From positions 62,001 to 126,000 of the forward strand of contig UCCA01000008.1 of the NCBI GenBank assembly GCA_900470805.1: a DNA stretch of 64,000 nucleotides. Direction: 5' to 3'. Every line of letters begins with the position of its first letter. The first letter of the stretch is position 1. The position numbers and the translations under genes are program-made. The DNA comes from Hyphomicrobiales bacterium. Lineage in GTDB: Bacteria > Pseudomonadota > Alphaproteobacteria > Rhizobiales > Rhizobiaceae. Positions 27,931 to 36,805 of the stretch are shown here, piece after piece. The notes beneath the pieces were generated by a model. That model saw nothing but the letters and a program-made list of their open reading frames with translations, did not search any database and was not told the origin of the DNA.

Positions 27931-29358
27931 TCAGTTGCGGCCGAACTCGTCGACGATCCGGATGATGTCGTCCTCGCCGAGATAGGAGCCGGTCTGGACC
28001 TCGATCAGTTCGAGTAGGATCTTGCCGGGGTTGGCGAGGCGGTGGACTTCGCCGAGCGGGATATAGACCGACTCGTTCTCCCGTAGCATCTGCACGGTGT
28101 CGCCGATCGTGACCTCGGCCGTGCCCTTGACGACGATCCAGTGCTCGGAGCGATGATGGTGCTTCTGCAGCGACAGCTTCTTGCCCGGCGTGACGAAGAT
28201 GCGCTTCACCTGGAAGCGATCGCCATTGAAGATCGAGGTGTAGCCGCCCCACGGACGATAGGAGGTCGGGTGGGTTTCGGTCAGCTTGGAGGTTGCCGGC
28301 TTCGAGGCCAGCATCTTGACGATGGCGCCGACTTCCTGGCTGTCCTGCAGGCGGCCGACATAGACGGCGTCCTCGCTGGCGACGACGGCGATGTCATCCA
28401 TGCCGTGGACGGCCAGATGCACGCCATGGGTCATGACGAGCGAGTTGCGCGTGTTGACCAGCGTGGTGTTGGCTGCGGCAACGTTGCCCTGACCATCGCT
28501 CGTGCCGCTCTTCCAGATCGCATCCCAGCTGCCGAGATCCGACCACTTGAAGGGCGAGGGGACAACGGCGGCGTTGCCGGTCTTTTCCATGATGGCGTAG
28601 TCGACCGAGATATCTGGGCTTTCGGCGAAGGCCGCCTTGTCGAGGCGGATGAAGTCGAGATCCTTGACGCCTTGGGCAACCGCCTCGCTCGCCGCCTTCA
28701 GCACCGCTGGGGCATAGGTGGCCATCTCGCTGAGCAGACGCGCGACCGGGAACATGAACATGCCGGAGTTCCAGTAGTAGCCGCCCGAGGCCAGCATCTT
28801 CTCGGCTTCGGCCAACGGCGGCTTTTCGATGAAGCGCTTGACCGACTGGGCGCCGCTAGGCAATGCGTCGCCGCCCTCGATATAGCCATATCCGGTTGCC
28901 GGCTCCGTCGGCTTGATGCCGAAGGTGACGAGCTTGCCTTCCGAGGCGGCGGCAACGGCCGTACGCACGGCTGTGAAATAGACGTCGTCGGCATCGATCT
29001 CGTGATCGGAAGCGAGGACGTGGATGATGGCGGCCTCGCCGAACTGGTCACGGACCAGCGCGCCGGCTGCGGCAACGGCGGCGGCAGTGTTGCGGGCCAT
29101 CGGCTCGAGAAGGATGGTCGATAGCGCGATGTCGAGCTCGCGAGCCTGCTCGGCCACCAGGAAGCGGAATTCCTCATTGGTGATGACGATCGCCGGTTCA
29201 TAGAGAGCGGGATCGGAGACGCGCAGCAGCGTATCCTGGAACAGCGTGGTATCGCCGATGAAGCGGATGAACTGCTTGGGCGCTGCGGAACGGGACAGCG
29301 GCCACAGGCGCGTACCCTTGCCGCCTGCCATGATTACGGGAACGATCTTCTGCGTCAT
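27931..29358 (-). CDS. manC: Mannose-1-phosphate guanylyltransferase/mannose-6-phosphate isomerase
   Basis: A bifunctional ManC/AlgA/NoeJ-type protein of 475 residues. GGKGTRLWPLSR near the N-terminus is the nucleotidyltransferase signature, and the Lys of the FIEKP region is present. The last 120 residues form the isomerase cupin, with RPWGGY and the metal-binding HHHRSEHWIVV and GEVHRLAN motifs. It interconverts fructose-6-P and mannose-6-P and makes GDP-mannose from mannose-1-P. The phosphomannomutase gene lies 34 nt upstream, giving the complete route to GDP-mannose. Confidence 0.94.
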   Translation of the reverse strand: MTQKIVPVIMAGGKGTRLWPLSRSAAPKQFIRFIGDTTLFQDTLLRVSDPALYEPAIVITNEEFRFLVAEQARELDIALSTILLEPMARNTAAAVAAAGALVRDQFGEAAIIHVLASDHEIDADDVYFTAVRTAVAAASEGKLVTFGIKPTEPATGYGYIEGGDALPSGAQSVKRFIEKPPLAEAEKMLASGGYYWNSGMFMFPVARLLSEMATYAPAVLKAASEAVAQGVKDLDFIRLDKAAFAESPDISVDYAIMEKTGNAAVVPSPFKWSDLGSWDAIWKSGTSDGQGNVAAANTTLVNTRNSLVMTHGVHLAVHGMDDIAVVASEDAVYVGRLQDSQEVGAIVKMLASKPATSKLTETHPTSYRPWGGYTSIFNGDRFQVKRIFVTPGKKLSLQKHHHRSEHWIVVKGTAEVTIGDTVQMLRENESVYIPLGEVHRLANPGKILLELIEVQTGSYLGEDDIIRIVDEFGRN

Positions 29359-29392
29359 CTGGGTGTTTCCTCGAAGGTTCTTCTATCGTCGT

Positions 29393-30817
29393 TCAATTGG
29401 CGTTCGCCCAGGCGCGAATGCGCGCAAGGCCGGTGGCAAGAAGGTCCGTGGCGGATGTCTCGGTCTCGGCCTCGACGTAGCAGCGCATCTCAGGCGCATT
29501 GCCCGAAGGTCTGAAGTGGATGATCCGCCGGTCGGCAAGCGTCACTCTCAGGCCGTCGATGTCACTGGTGCTGCCGACGGCTCCGATCGGCGCCAGAAAG
29601 GCTGAGAGGTTGTCGGGGCCGGCGCGAAGGTGCGCCATCAGGCGGGCGCTGGTTTCGACCGGGAAATTCTCAAGCCGGTCGGCGGCGGCAAAAGGCAGAT
29701 GGTAGCCTGCGGCGATCATCGACAGCGGCTGCCGTCTTTCGGCCGCCAACGCCAACGTTGCCAGCATTGGAAGGAAGCAATCGCGGGTCGGCAGGGCGGT
29801 CAGCGTGTGGCCGCCGACATCGAAATTGCTCGCCGTCAGCGTGCCGCCATTGGCTTCGAAGCCGATGACGCCGGTCTTGCCAGACGCCAACGCTTCCTGC
29901 ATGCCCGATATCACGAAAGGGGAGCCGACGCGGGTGCGCACGACGCTGAAATCGCCGGCAGCCTCGATGCCGGAATTGGAGGTGACGGGGGTAACGACCA
30001 CGCCTGCGCCAAGGAAGTTTGCGGCGATCAGGCCGAGAAGATCACCGCGCAGCGGCGTGCCGCTCTCGTCCGTCACCAGCGGCCGGTCGCCATCGCCATC
30101 CGCCGAGACGATGGCATCGAAGCCATGGTCTTCTGCCGCCTGCTGTAGAAGTGCAATCGTGTCCGGCGAGACGGCCTCGGTATCGACGGGGATAAAGCTC
30201 TCGGAGCGTGCGAAGGCGACCACCTCAGCACCGAAGCCGCGCAGCAGATCGACCAGCAGATCGCGGGCTACGGTGCTGTGCTGGTAGACGCCGAGCTTGA
30301 GGCCGGCCAGCGCATTGGCCGGGAGAAGATTGGCATTGCGGGATGCAAACAGCGCCAGACATGGGGCCGACCGATCCTCGGCCTTGCCGTCACCTTGGGG
30401 CCGCTCGAAGCCGGCGCGGTCGAGGTCGGCGGCGGCAGAGGTGATCGCCGCCTCGTCGTCCTTGTCGATCTCGCCATCCGGGCGGTAGAATTTGATGCCG
30501 TTGCGATCGGCGGGGATGTGGGAGCCGGTGATCATCAGCGATGCGGCGCTGAGCTGCAGGCCATAGAGCGCCAGCGCCGGCGTCGGGAGGGTGCCGCAGT
30601 CGATGACTGTGAAGCCAAGGCTTCGCAAGGCGTTGACGCAATCGGCAGCGATGTCGGGGCTGGACTCGCGGAAATCGCGGCCGATCAGGATTGCATCTCC
30701 CTTGTGGGCGCGGTTGCTCTCCAGCAGATAGCGGCCGAACGCCGTCGCGTAGAGCGCCGAGGCACGGCCTTTCAGGTCCTCGGAAAGGCCGCGAAGCCCG
30801 CTTGTCCCAAATTTCAT
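29393..30817 (-). CDS. noeK: Phosphomannomutase (NoeK/ManB family)
   Basis: A 474-residue alpha-D-phosphohexomutase. The start [11 protein letters not shown] is typical. [11 protein letters not shown] carries the catalytic phosphoserine (usually TASHNP), [10 protein letters not shown] the metal-binding loop, GFEANGG the sugar-binding loop and [11 protein letters not shown] the phosphate-binding loop. It converts mannose-6-P to mannose-1-P for ManC. The DGDGDRP loop and TGSH variant match the NoeK-type branch better than phosphoglucomutases. It is divergent from ung. Confidence 0.9.
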   Translation of the reverse strand: MKFGTSGLRGLSEDLKGRASALYATAFGRYLLESNRAHKGDAILIGRDFRESSPDIAADCVNALRSLGFTVIDCGTLPTPALALYGLQLSAASLMITGSHIPADRNGIKFYRPDGEIDKDDEAAITSAAADLDRAGFERPQGDGKAEDRSAPCLALFASRNANLLPANALAGLKLGVYQHSTVARDLLVDLLRGFGAEVVAFARSESFIPVDTEAVSPDTIALLQQAAEDHGFDAIVSADGDGDRPLVTDESGTPLRGDLLGLIAANFLGAGVVVTPVTSNSGIEAAGDFSVVRTRVGSPFVISGMQEALASGKTGVIGFEANGGTLTASNFDVGGHTLTALPTRDCFLPMLATLALAAERRQPLSMIAAGYHLPFAAADRLENFPVETSARLMAHLRAGPDNLSAFLAPIGAVGSTSDIDGLRVTLADRRIIHFRPSGNAPEMRCYVEAETETSATDLLATGLARIRAWANAN

Positions 30818-30977
30818 CCTGAATAAGTCCCCGGCTGCGCTTGATGTCGTCGGTGTTTTGAAAGCAAACTACATAAAGTTCGTAAATTTTGACGGCCGGC
30901 GACCGATAAAATGTCTTCCAAATCCCTTTTCGACGCAAGTTCAAAGCAGATTCGGGTTGGCCGGCGGAGGTGATCGC

Positions 30978-31679
30978 ATGAATGAACAAACCGTGGCGCT
31001 CGAAGACAGCTGGAAAAGCGCGCTCTCGAACGAGTTCGAAAGCGGCTACATGCAAAAGCTGAAGGCGTTTCTCGTCGAGCGTAGGGAGATGGGAACGCGG
31101 ATATTTCCAAAGGGGTCGGAGTATTTCCGGGCGCTGGATCTGACGCCGCTTTCCAACGTCAAGGTGGTGATTCTCGGGCAGGACCCGTATCACGGCGCCG
31201 GACAGGCACACGGACTTTGCTTCAGCGTGCAACCGGGCGTGCGGATCCCGCCTTCGCTTGTGAACATCTACAAGGAGCTGCAGAGCGATCTCGGTATCGT
31301 GCCGCCCCGTCACGGCTTTCTGGAGCACTGGGCAAGGCAGGGTGTCCTGCTGCTGAACAGCGTGTTGACCGTCGAGGAAGCGCAAGCGGCCTCGCACCAG
31401 GGGAAGGGCTGGGAGACCTTTACCGACGCCGTCATCCGCAAGGTCAACGACGAGTGCGATGCCGTGGTGTTCATCCTGTGGGGTGCCTATGCGCAGCGCA
31501 AGGCCTCTTTCGTCGACACAAGCAGACATCTGGTTCTGAAGTCGCCTCATCCATCGCCCCTATCCGCACATGCCGGGTTTTTCGGTGGACGCTATTTCTC
31601 CAAGGCGAATGTGTTTCTCGAAAGCCACGGTCGCGAACCGATCAATTGGCAGCTTCCCGCAGATCCTCTTGATAACTAG
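30978..31679 (+). CDS. ung: Uracil-DNA glycosylase, family 1
   Basis: A 233-residue UNG. The catalytic water-activating loop is [15 protein letters not shown], followed by FSV (uracil stacking) and LLLNSVLTV. The C-terminal [13 protein letters not shown] carries the catalytic His and minor-groove loop. I place the start at the ATG at 30978, preceded by CGGAGG; the frame extends 40 codons upstream but that part is AT-rich and unconserved in character. It removes uracil from DNA. It stands alone, divergent from noeK. Confidence 0.95.
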   Translation: MNEQTVALEDSWKSALSNEFESGYMQKLKAFLVERREMGTRIFPKGSEYFRALDLTPLSNVKVVILGQDPYHGAGQAHGLCFSVQPGVRIPPSLVNIYKELQSDLGIVPPRHGFLEHWARQGVLLLNSVLTVEEAQAASHQGKGWETFTDAVIRKVNDECDAVVFILWGAYAQRKASFVDTSRHLVLKSPHPSPLSAHAGFFGGRYFSKANVFLESHGREPINWQLPADPLDN

Positions 31680-31686
31680 TCTTCGA

Positions 31687-31710
31687 TGAACGAATACCAA
31701 TCATCGTTCA
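31687..31710. promoter_or_regulatory. Inverted repeat upstream of the glyoxalase-hydrolase operon
   Basis: TGAACGA (31687-31693) and TCGTTCA (31704-31710) form a perfect 7-bp inverted repeat with a 10-nt spacer, 109 nt before the dioxygenase start. It is a plausible operator for a MarR- or LysR-type regulator, but no regulator gene is adjacent. Confidence 0.35.
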
Positions 31711-31818
31711 CTAAAAATAGACAATGCGTTCTGGTCGCCGGGACTATTCCGGAGCCGGGATAAGGATCATTTATGACCCATCGAACAGCCCGCGAGGCGG
31801 GCCAGAAAGGGGTCTCAC

Positions 31819-32751
31819 ATGTTGAACCAGATCAAAGGCCTTCACCACGTCACATCGATGGCCGCCAACGCCCAGACGAACAATCAGTTCTTCACCAGCG
31901 CGCTCGGCCTGCGCCGCGTCAAGAAGACCGTGAACTTCGATTCACCCGATGTCTACCATCTCTACTACGGCGACGAGACCGGTGCGCCAGGCACGATCAT
32001 GACCTACTTCCCGTTCCCGAAGATGGCGCAGGGCCGTCCGGGCACCGGCGAGGTCGGAACGACGGTGTTCTCCATCCCCGAAGGCTCGATCGGCTTCTGG
32101 AGCGATCACCTCGCCAAGCTGAACGCCACCGGCTTGAAGACGGAAGAGACGTTCGGCGAGAAGCGTCTGAACTTTGCTGGTCCTGATGGTGACGGTTTCG
32201 CCTTCGTCGAGGTCAAGGACGACAACCGTCTGCCCTGGACGCATGGTGGCATCGGCGACGATCACGCGATCCGCGGTTTCCATTCGGTCGCCATGCGATT
32301 GCGCGACGACGGCGCCACGTCGGAACTGCTGAAGTTCATGGGGTATGAGGTTCAGGAGGAACGCGACGGCGTCAAGCGTCTGACGATCCCCGGCGGCAAC
32401 GGCGCGCATCTGATCGATCTCGAGACGATGCCGAACATCTCGCGGGCGCTTCCCGGTGCTGGCTCGGTCCACCACGTGGCGTTTGCCGTCGAGAACCGCG
32501 AAAAGCAGCTCGAGGTCCGCAAGGCGCTGATGGACACCGGCTATCAGGTCACGCCGGTCATCGACCGCGATTACTTCTGGGCGATCTACTTCCGTACGCC
32601 GGGCGGCGTGCTGTTCGAAATCGCCACCAACGAACCTGGTTTCAACAGGGACGAGGACACTGCACATCTGGGCGAAGCGCTGAAGCTGCCGACACAGCAC
32701 GAGCATCTGCGGTCGCTGATCGAGCAGCATCTCGAGCCCCTCGAAGCCTAA
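31819..32751 (+). CDS. Ring-cleaving dioxygenase of the glyoxalase/VOC superfamily (MhqO/MhqE-like)
   Basis: A 310-residue protein with two tandem VOC domains. The first has IKGLHHVTSMAANAQTNNQFFTSALGL (His metal ligand) and the second GSVHHVAFAVENREKQ. Further ligands are the second-domain Glu of GVLFEIATNEPGF. Its length and the motif order match MhqO/MhqE, which act on hydroquinones. The start follows AGAAAGGGGTCTCAC. The next gene, 14 nt downstream, is an MhqD-like hydrolase, so the pair looks like a quinone or aromatic detoxification unit. Confidence 0.85.
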   Translation: MLNQIKGLHHVTSMAANAQTNNQFFTSALGLRRVKKTVNFDSPDVYHLYYGDETGAPGTIMTYFPFPKMAQGRPGTGEVGTTVFSIPEGSIGFWSDHLAKLNATGLKTEETFGEKRLNFAGPDGDGFAFVEVKDDNRLPWTHGGIGDDHAIRGFHSVAMRLRDDGATSELLKFMGYEVQEERDGVKRLTIPGGNGAHLIDLETMPNISRALPGAGSVHHVAFAVENREKQLEVRKALMDTGYQVTPVIDRDYFWAIYFRTPGGVLFEIATNEPGFNRDEDTAHLGEALKLPTQHEHLRSLIEQHLEPLEA

Positions 32752-32765
32752 GTCAGGAGACTGTC

Positions 32766-33374
32766 ATGACTGATCATCAATACGTGCACCGGCTGCATGC
32801 CGGTGCAAAGGGAAAGCCGATCCTGTTCACCTTGCATGGGACCGGTGGAGACGAGAACCAGTTCTTCGATTTCGCCCGGCAACTGCTGCCGGATGCGACG
32901 ATCGTTTCGCCGCGGGGCGACGTTTCCGAATATGGTGCGGCGCGGTTCTTCAAGCGCACCGGCGAGGGCGTCTACGATATGGCCGATCTTGCCCGCGCCA
33001 CCGAAAAGATGGCCGGCTTCGTCAGCGATCTCGCGAGAGAACACGGGGACTCCGCCATCCTCGGGCTCGGCTTTTCCAACGGGGCGAACATCCTTGCCAA
33101 CGTCTTGATCGAGAAAGGGTTGTTTGATGCGTCGGCGCTGATGCATCCGCTGATCCCGTTCCAGCCGAAGGCGAACGCCGGGCTTGCGGGGCGCAAGGTG
33201 CTGATCACGGCCGGCGAGCGGGACCCGATCAGCCCCAAGCCAGTTACCGAGGCTCTGGCTGGTTACTTCGAGAGCCAGAAGGCGGATACAACCACCGTCT
33301 GGCATCCGGGCGGTCACGATATCCGACCGAATGAAGTCGAGGCGATCAAGGCTCTTTTCGAGCACTATCGCTAG
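32766..33374 (+). CDS. Phospholipase/carboxylesterase-type alpha/beta hydrolase (MhqD-like)
   Basis: A compact 202-residue serine hydrolase. LHGTGGDENQF near residue 25 forms the oxyanion region, GLGFSNGANI near residue 105 is the GxSxG nucleophile elbow, the acid lies in TAGERDPISP, and the His in HPGGHDI near residue 183. All triad residues are present. It is translated from the same transcript as the VOC dioxygenase, the same pairing as mhqED in Bacillus subtilis. Substrate unproven. A strong terminator follows 12 nt after the stop. Confidence 0.85.
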   Translation: MTDHQYVHRLHAGAKGKPILFTLHGTGGDENQFFDFARQLLPDATIVSPRGDVSEYGAARFFKRTGEGVYDMADLARATEKMAGFVSDLAREHGDSAILGLGFSNGANILANVLIEKGLFDASALMHPLIPFQPKANAGLAGRKVLITAGERDPISPKPVTEALAGYFESQKADTTTVWHPGGHDIRPNEVEAIKALFEHYR

Positions 33375-33385
33375 GCATTGAGCGT

Positions 33386-33421
33386 AAGGACGGCCTTTTT
33401 CAAGAGAAGGCCGTCCTTTCT
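33386..33421 (+). terminator. Rho-independent terminator
   Basis: A perfect 12-bp stem, AAGGACGGCCTT with AAGGCCGTCCTT, has a 9-nt loop and is followed by TCTT. It ends the dioxygenase-hydrolase operon. Confidence 0.85.
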
Positions 33422-33556
33422 TCGTTGCGGATGCATCTTCGGCACGGCGATACCACTTTTATCTAAGGTTGTATCCGCAATCTCCTGTGGTAATTTCCGC
33501 AAGCAATACCGGAGCGAGCAACGGGTTGTGGGTGTCCACCGAGGGTTTGCATTCGT

Positions 33557-35392
33557 ATGAGCGATATCGCCGATATTCGCATGTTTGCTGGCCTCCTCCG
33601 CCGCCAGATGTTGACGATCCTTGCGACTATCGCCTGCATCCTGCTTCTCACCGCCGTCACGCTGATGCTGCTGACGCCGCGCTATACCGCGCAGGCACTG
33701 ATCCTGGTCGATACCAGCGCCAAGAACCTGCTCGATCCCGCCGCATCGGCGACGACGGGGCTGACCGATAATTCGCGGGTGGAGGGAGAGGTCAGGATTG
33801 TCCAATCCGATGCGGTACTTCTCGACGTCGTGCGCGCCGGCAACCTGCTTGCGGATCGCGAGTTCGCGCCACGGCGCAGGCTTGGCGACATCGCGGCAAG
33901 TCTCGTCGGTATGGCGACCCCGAACGCGACCGGAGAAGGGGCTCTTCTCGAGGTGCTGGCCTCGTTCAAGGAGGCCGTGCGGGTTCGCCGGGAGGGGTTG
34001 ACCTATCTGATCACCGTCGGCGTGACCTCGGAGGAGCCGGAGAAGGCGGCGCGCCTCGCCAATCTGGTGGCATCCATCTATATCGGCCATCAGGTCGATG
34101 CCAAGGTGGCGAGCACGATTGCCGCTCGCAACAGCCTGCAGGATCGGGTTGCGGCGGCGAAGGACAGCCTTGCCGACTATGAAGCGAAGCTCGACGCTTT
34201 CGTTGCGGCCAATAATGTTTCGACGAGAGGCGGTGGCGAGGTGCGGGTTGCGGATGCGCAATTCAGCCAATCAGTACTGACGGCAGCAGGTCCGACACCG
34301 AGTGTGCTGTCCGAAATGCCGACGCAGTTCTACAGCCTGCAGCAATCGGCACAGATCGCCCGTGCGCAATACCAGACGCTGCTGACCCGGCTGCAGGATT
34401 TCGAGACGCAGGCAAGCCTGCAACTGGCGGATAGCCGGGTGATCTCGCAGGCGCTGCCGCCAGGCGATCCGTCCTATCCCAAGGTTGCGGCCATCCTTGC
34501 GGTGATGACGCTGCTGGCGATAGCACTCGGCATCGGCGCCGGATTTCTGCGCGAGTTCTTTATCGGTGGATTCACCGGGGAGGATCAGGTGAGTGCCGTC
34601 TTGAATATCCCGCTAGCCTCGGTCGTTCCGCGCGAGGAGGGGAGCGAACTCGAAAGGCCGCATGGGCGCGGGCTCTCGGACAAAATTATGTCGGCGCCGC
34701 TTTCAGTGTTTTCCGAGTCCGTCAGGCGGATCCGGGTCGCGATCGAACAGAGGTTGCTGAGCAGACCGGTTGACGATGAGGGAAGCGGGCAGGCGGGCAT
34801 CGTCATCATGGTGTCGTCGAGCCTGCGCGGCGAGGGCAAGTCGACGCTTGCCACCGCGCTGGCGCGGACCTATGCGCTGGCCGGCAAGCGCACGTTGCTG
34901 ATCGACTGCGACTTGAGAAAGCCGAGCATTCATCGGCATGTCGATCGCGAGCCGACGCCTGCCTTCGTCAACCTTCTGCGCGGGGAGCCGGATTCGGGTC
35001 TGGCCGAGATGGTGGCGATCGACCATGCCACCAATCTCTCGGTGATTCTGGGCGCGCGGCCAGCGGAGTTTCCGACCGACGAGTTGTTGATGAGCGCCAA
35101 GGTGCGGACGCTGCTGGCTCGCGCGCGACTGCATTTCGACTACATCGTCATCGACACGCCACCCGTCGAGGCCGCGGTGGACGCGCTCTATCTCGCGCGT
35201 CTCTGCGATACCGTGCTGTTCGTCGTCCGCTGGGCGAGTACGCCGCAAAGTGTTGCCCGCAAGGCAGCGACGGCGCTCAGGGGTAACGTTGGCTCTGGCG
35301 TGCCTGTCATCGCGGTACTGAACGAACAGGACCAGCGGCGCTGGTTCAGCGTCAATGCTCGCTATTTCCGGCGCGTTGCGCGCGCGGCCTAG
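33557..35392 (+). CDS. Polysaccharide co-polymerase with BY-kinase-type domain (ExoP-like)
   Basis: A 611-residue protein. TM1 lies at about residues 18-42 and TM2 at about 308-335, enclosing a periplasmic Wzz domain with coiled coil. A C-terminal cytosolic ATPase follows, with Walker A LRGEGKST near residue 425, Walker A' TLLIDCDLRKPS and Walker B YIVIDTPPVEA. It would set chain length and drive export together with the flippase and polymerase encoded downstream. The C-terminus ends in WFSVNARYFRRVARAA with a single Tyr, so the usual Tyr cluster of autophosphorylating BY-kinases is missing. It is the first gene of the polysaccharide cluster; a 198-nt gap separates it from the glycosyltransferase. 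Confidence 0.9.
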   Translation: MSDIADIRMFAGLLRRQMLTILATIACILLLTAVTLMLLTPRYTAQALILVDTSAKNLLDPAASATTGLTDNSRVEGEVRIVQSDAVLLDVVRAGNLLADREFAPRRRLGDIAASLVGMATPNATGEGALLEVLASFKEAVRVRREGLTYLITVGVTSEEPEKAARLANLVASIYIGHQVDAKVASTIAARNSLQDRVAAAKDSLADYEAKLDAFVAANNVSTRGGGEVRVADAQFSQSVLTAAGPTPSVLSEMPTQFYSLQQSAQIARAQYQTLLTRLQDFETQASLQLADSRVISQALPPGDPSYPKVAAILAVMTLLAIALGIGAGFLREFFIGGFTGEDQVSAVLNIPLASVVPREEGSELERPHGRGLSDKIMSAPLSVFSESVRRIRVAIEQRLLSRPVDDEGSGQAGIVIMVSSSLRGEGKSTLATALARTYALAGKRTLLIDCDLRKPSIHRHVDREPTPAFVNLLRGEPDSGLAEMVAIDHATNLSVILGARPAEFPTDELLMSAKVRTLLARARLHFDYIVIDTPPVEAAVDALYLARLCDTVLFVVRWASTPQSVARKAATALRGNVGSGVPVIAVLNEQDQRRWFSVNARYFRRVARAA

Positions 35393-35590
35393 CTGCTTTG
35401 CCTACTCCCTTAGGTGCAATCTGGGCGTTTAATTCCGATCTTGCTTGACATACTGATTGCAATTTTGAAGTTTCGATCAGTTCATAAATACAACCTTATT
35501 CCCGTGGCGGCTGCATCCGACCTGTGTGTCGGTGGCGCCAGACGTGCAGGCATTTGAAACAACCATTTTCTCATTGGCAGCGAGCGACGT

Positions 35591-36790
35591 ATGGTTCGTG
35601 CAAAGCGCATTCTCGTTCATGATTATTCCGGTCATCCGTTTCAGGCGCAGCTTTCACGCGTGCTTGCCCGGCGTGGATACGAAGTGCTCCATGTTCATTT
35701 CGCCGGTTTCCAGACGCCGAAGGGTGATCTTGCCGCGCGGCCGGATGATCCGGCAGACTTGCGTATTCTCGGTCTGTCGCTGGACGAGCCGTTCCACAAG
35801 GATAGCTTCGTGAAGCGGCGTTCGCAGGAAATTGCGGTGGGTCGGCTGGTGGCCGACGAGATCCGGCGGTTTCGGCCGGATTTGGTGCTGTCTTCCAATG
35901 CGCCGCTGGACACGCAGGCCGTCATTCACAAGGCAGCGCGCGCGGGCGGTGCCCGGTTCGTCTTCTGGCTCCAGGATATCTACAGCGAGGCGATCGGCCG
36001 CATTCTGCCACGGGCGTTTCCGGTAATCGGATCGGCGATCGCGCGGCGCTATCATGCGCTCGAATACCAGCTTTTGCGGGCGAGCGATCATGTCGTTGCG
36101 ATCACCGACGATTTCGTTGCCGTTCTGACGCGCAACGGTGTGCCGGGCGAGCGGGTTTCAGTGATCGAGAACTGGGCGCCGGTTGGTGAAATGGGGTCGG
36201 CCCCACAGGGCGCGAGGCCTGAAGGCGGTGATGTTCGTGCGGTCTATGCCGGCACACTTGGCTACAAGCACAATCCGGAGATGCTGATTGCAGCGGCCAG
36301 CGCCGTGCCCGTGACGATCGATGTTTATTCCGAGGGGAGCATGGCCGATCGCCTTGCGTCGCAGGCCGCATCGCAAGGGCTTGCCAATCTGGAGGTCCGG
36401 CCGTGGGTGCCGTTTGCGGACCTGCCTGCGGTGCTTGGTAGCGCCGATATCCTTATCGCGATGATCGAACGCGACGCCGGCATCTTCTCGGTGCCGTCAA
36501 AGGTGCTCACCTATTTCTGCTGCGGGCGGCCGGTGCTCGCCTCGGTGCCTGGTGGCAATCTTGCGCGGCGGATCATCGAGCGGGAAGAGGCGGGGCTGGT
36601 GTCCGAGCCCGGGTGTGCGGAGGATTTCGTCGACAACCTGCGCCGGCTCGCGGAAGACCGCTCGCTGCGCGATCGCCTCGGCGGCAATGGCCGGTCCTAC
36701 GCCGAGCGTAGTTTTGCGATCGACGCCATTGCCGATCGGTTCGAGACGATTTTCGACACTGTCTATCATCAGGGGAAGCAGGCCATCTAA
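35591..36790 (+). CDS. Glycosyltransferase family 4 (WcaI-like)
   Basis: A 399-residue GT-B fold protein. The N-terminal half contains HDYSGHPFQAQLSRVLARRG and FVFWLQDIYSEAIG. The C-terminal donor half contains AVYAGTLGYKHNPEML and VPSKVLTYFCCGRPVLA, where the E-x7-E region of GT4 is partly changed. It resembles colanic-acid WcaI-type transferases that add a sugar to a lipid-linked repeat. It is cytosolic or membrane associated. It is the only transferase in this operon, so others, including the initiating phosphoglycosyl transferase, must be encoded elsewhere. The epimerase gene follows 15 nt later. Confidence 0.85.
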   Translation: MVRAKRILVHDYSGHPFQAQLSRVLARRGYEVLHVHFAGFQTPKGDLAARPDDPADLRILGLSLDEPFHKDSFVKRRSQEIAVGRLVADEIRRFRPDLVLSSNAPLDTQAVIHKAARAGGARFVFWLQDIYSEAIGRILPRAFPVIGSAIARRYHALEYQLLRASDHVVAITDDFVAVLTRNGVPGERVSVIENWAPVGEMGSAPQGARPEGGDVRAVYAGTLGYKHNPEMLIAAASAVPVTIDVYSEGSMADRLASQAASQGLANLEVRPWVPFADLPAVLGSADILIAMIERDAGIFSVPSKVLTYFCCGRPVLASVPGGNLARRIIEREEAGLVSEPGCAEDFVDNLRRLAEDRSLRDRLGGNGRSYAERSFAIDAIADRFETIFDTVYHQGKQAI

Positions 36791-36805
36791 CGCTGGGGGC
36801 GTCGC

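Noticed and set aside
35440..35475. TTGACA at about 35445 as a promoter for the glycosyltransferase gene
   Set aside because: No acceptable -10 hexamer 16-18 nt downstream, so I do not call a promoter.
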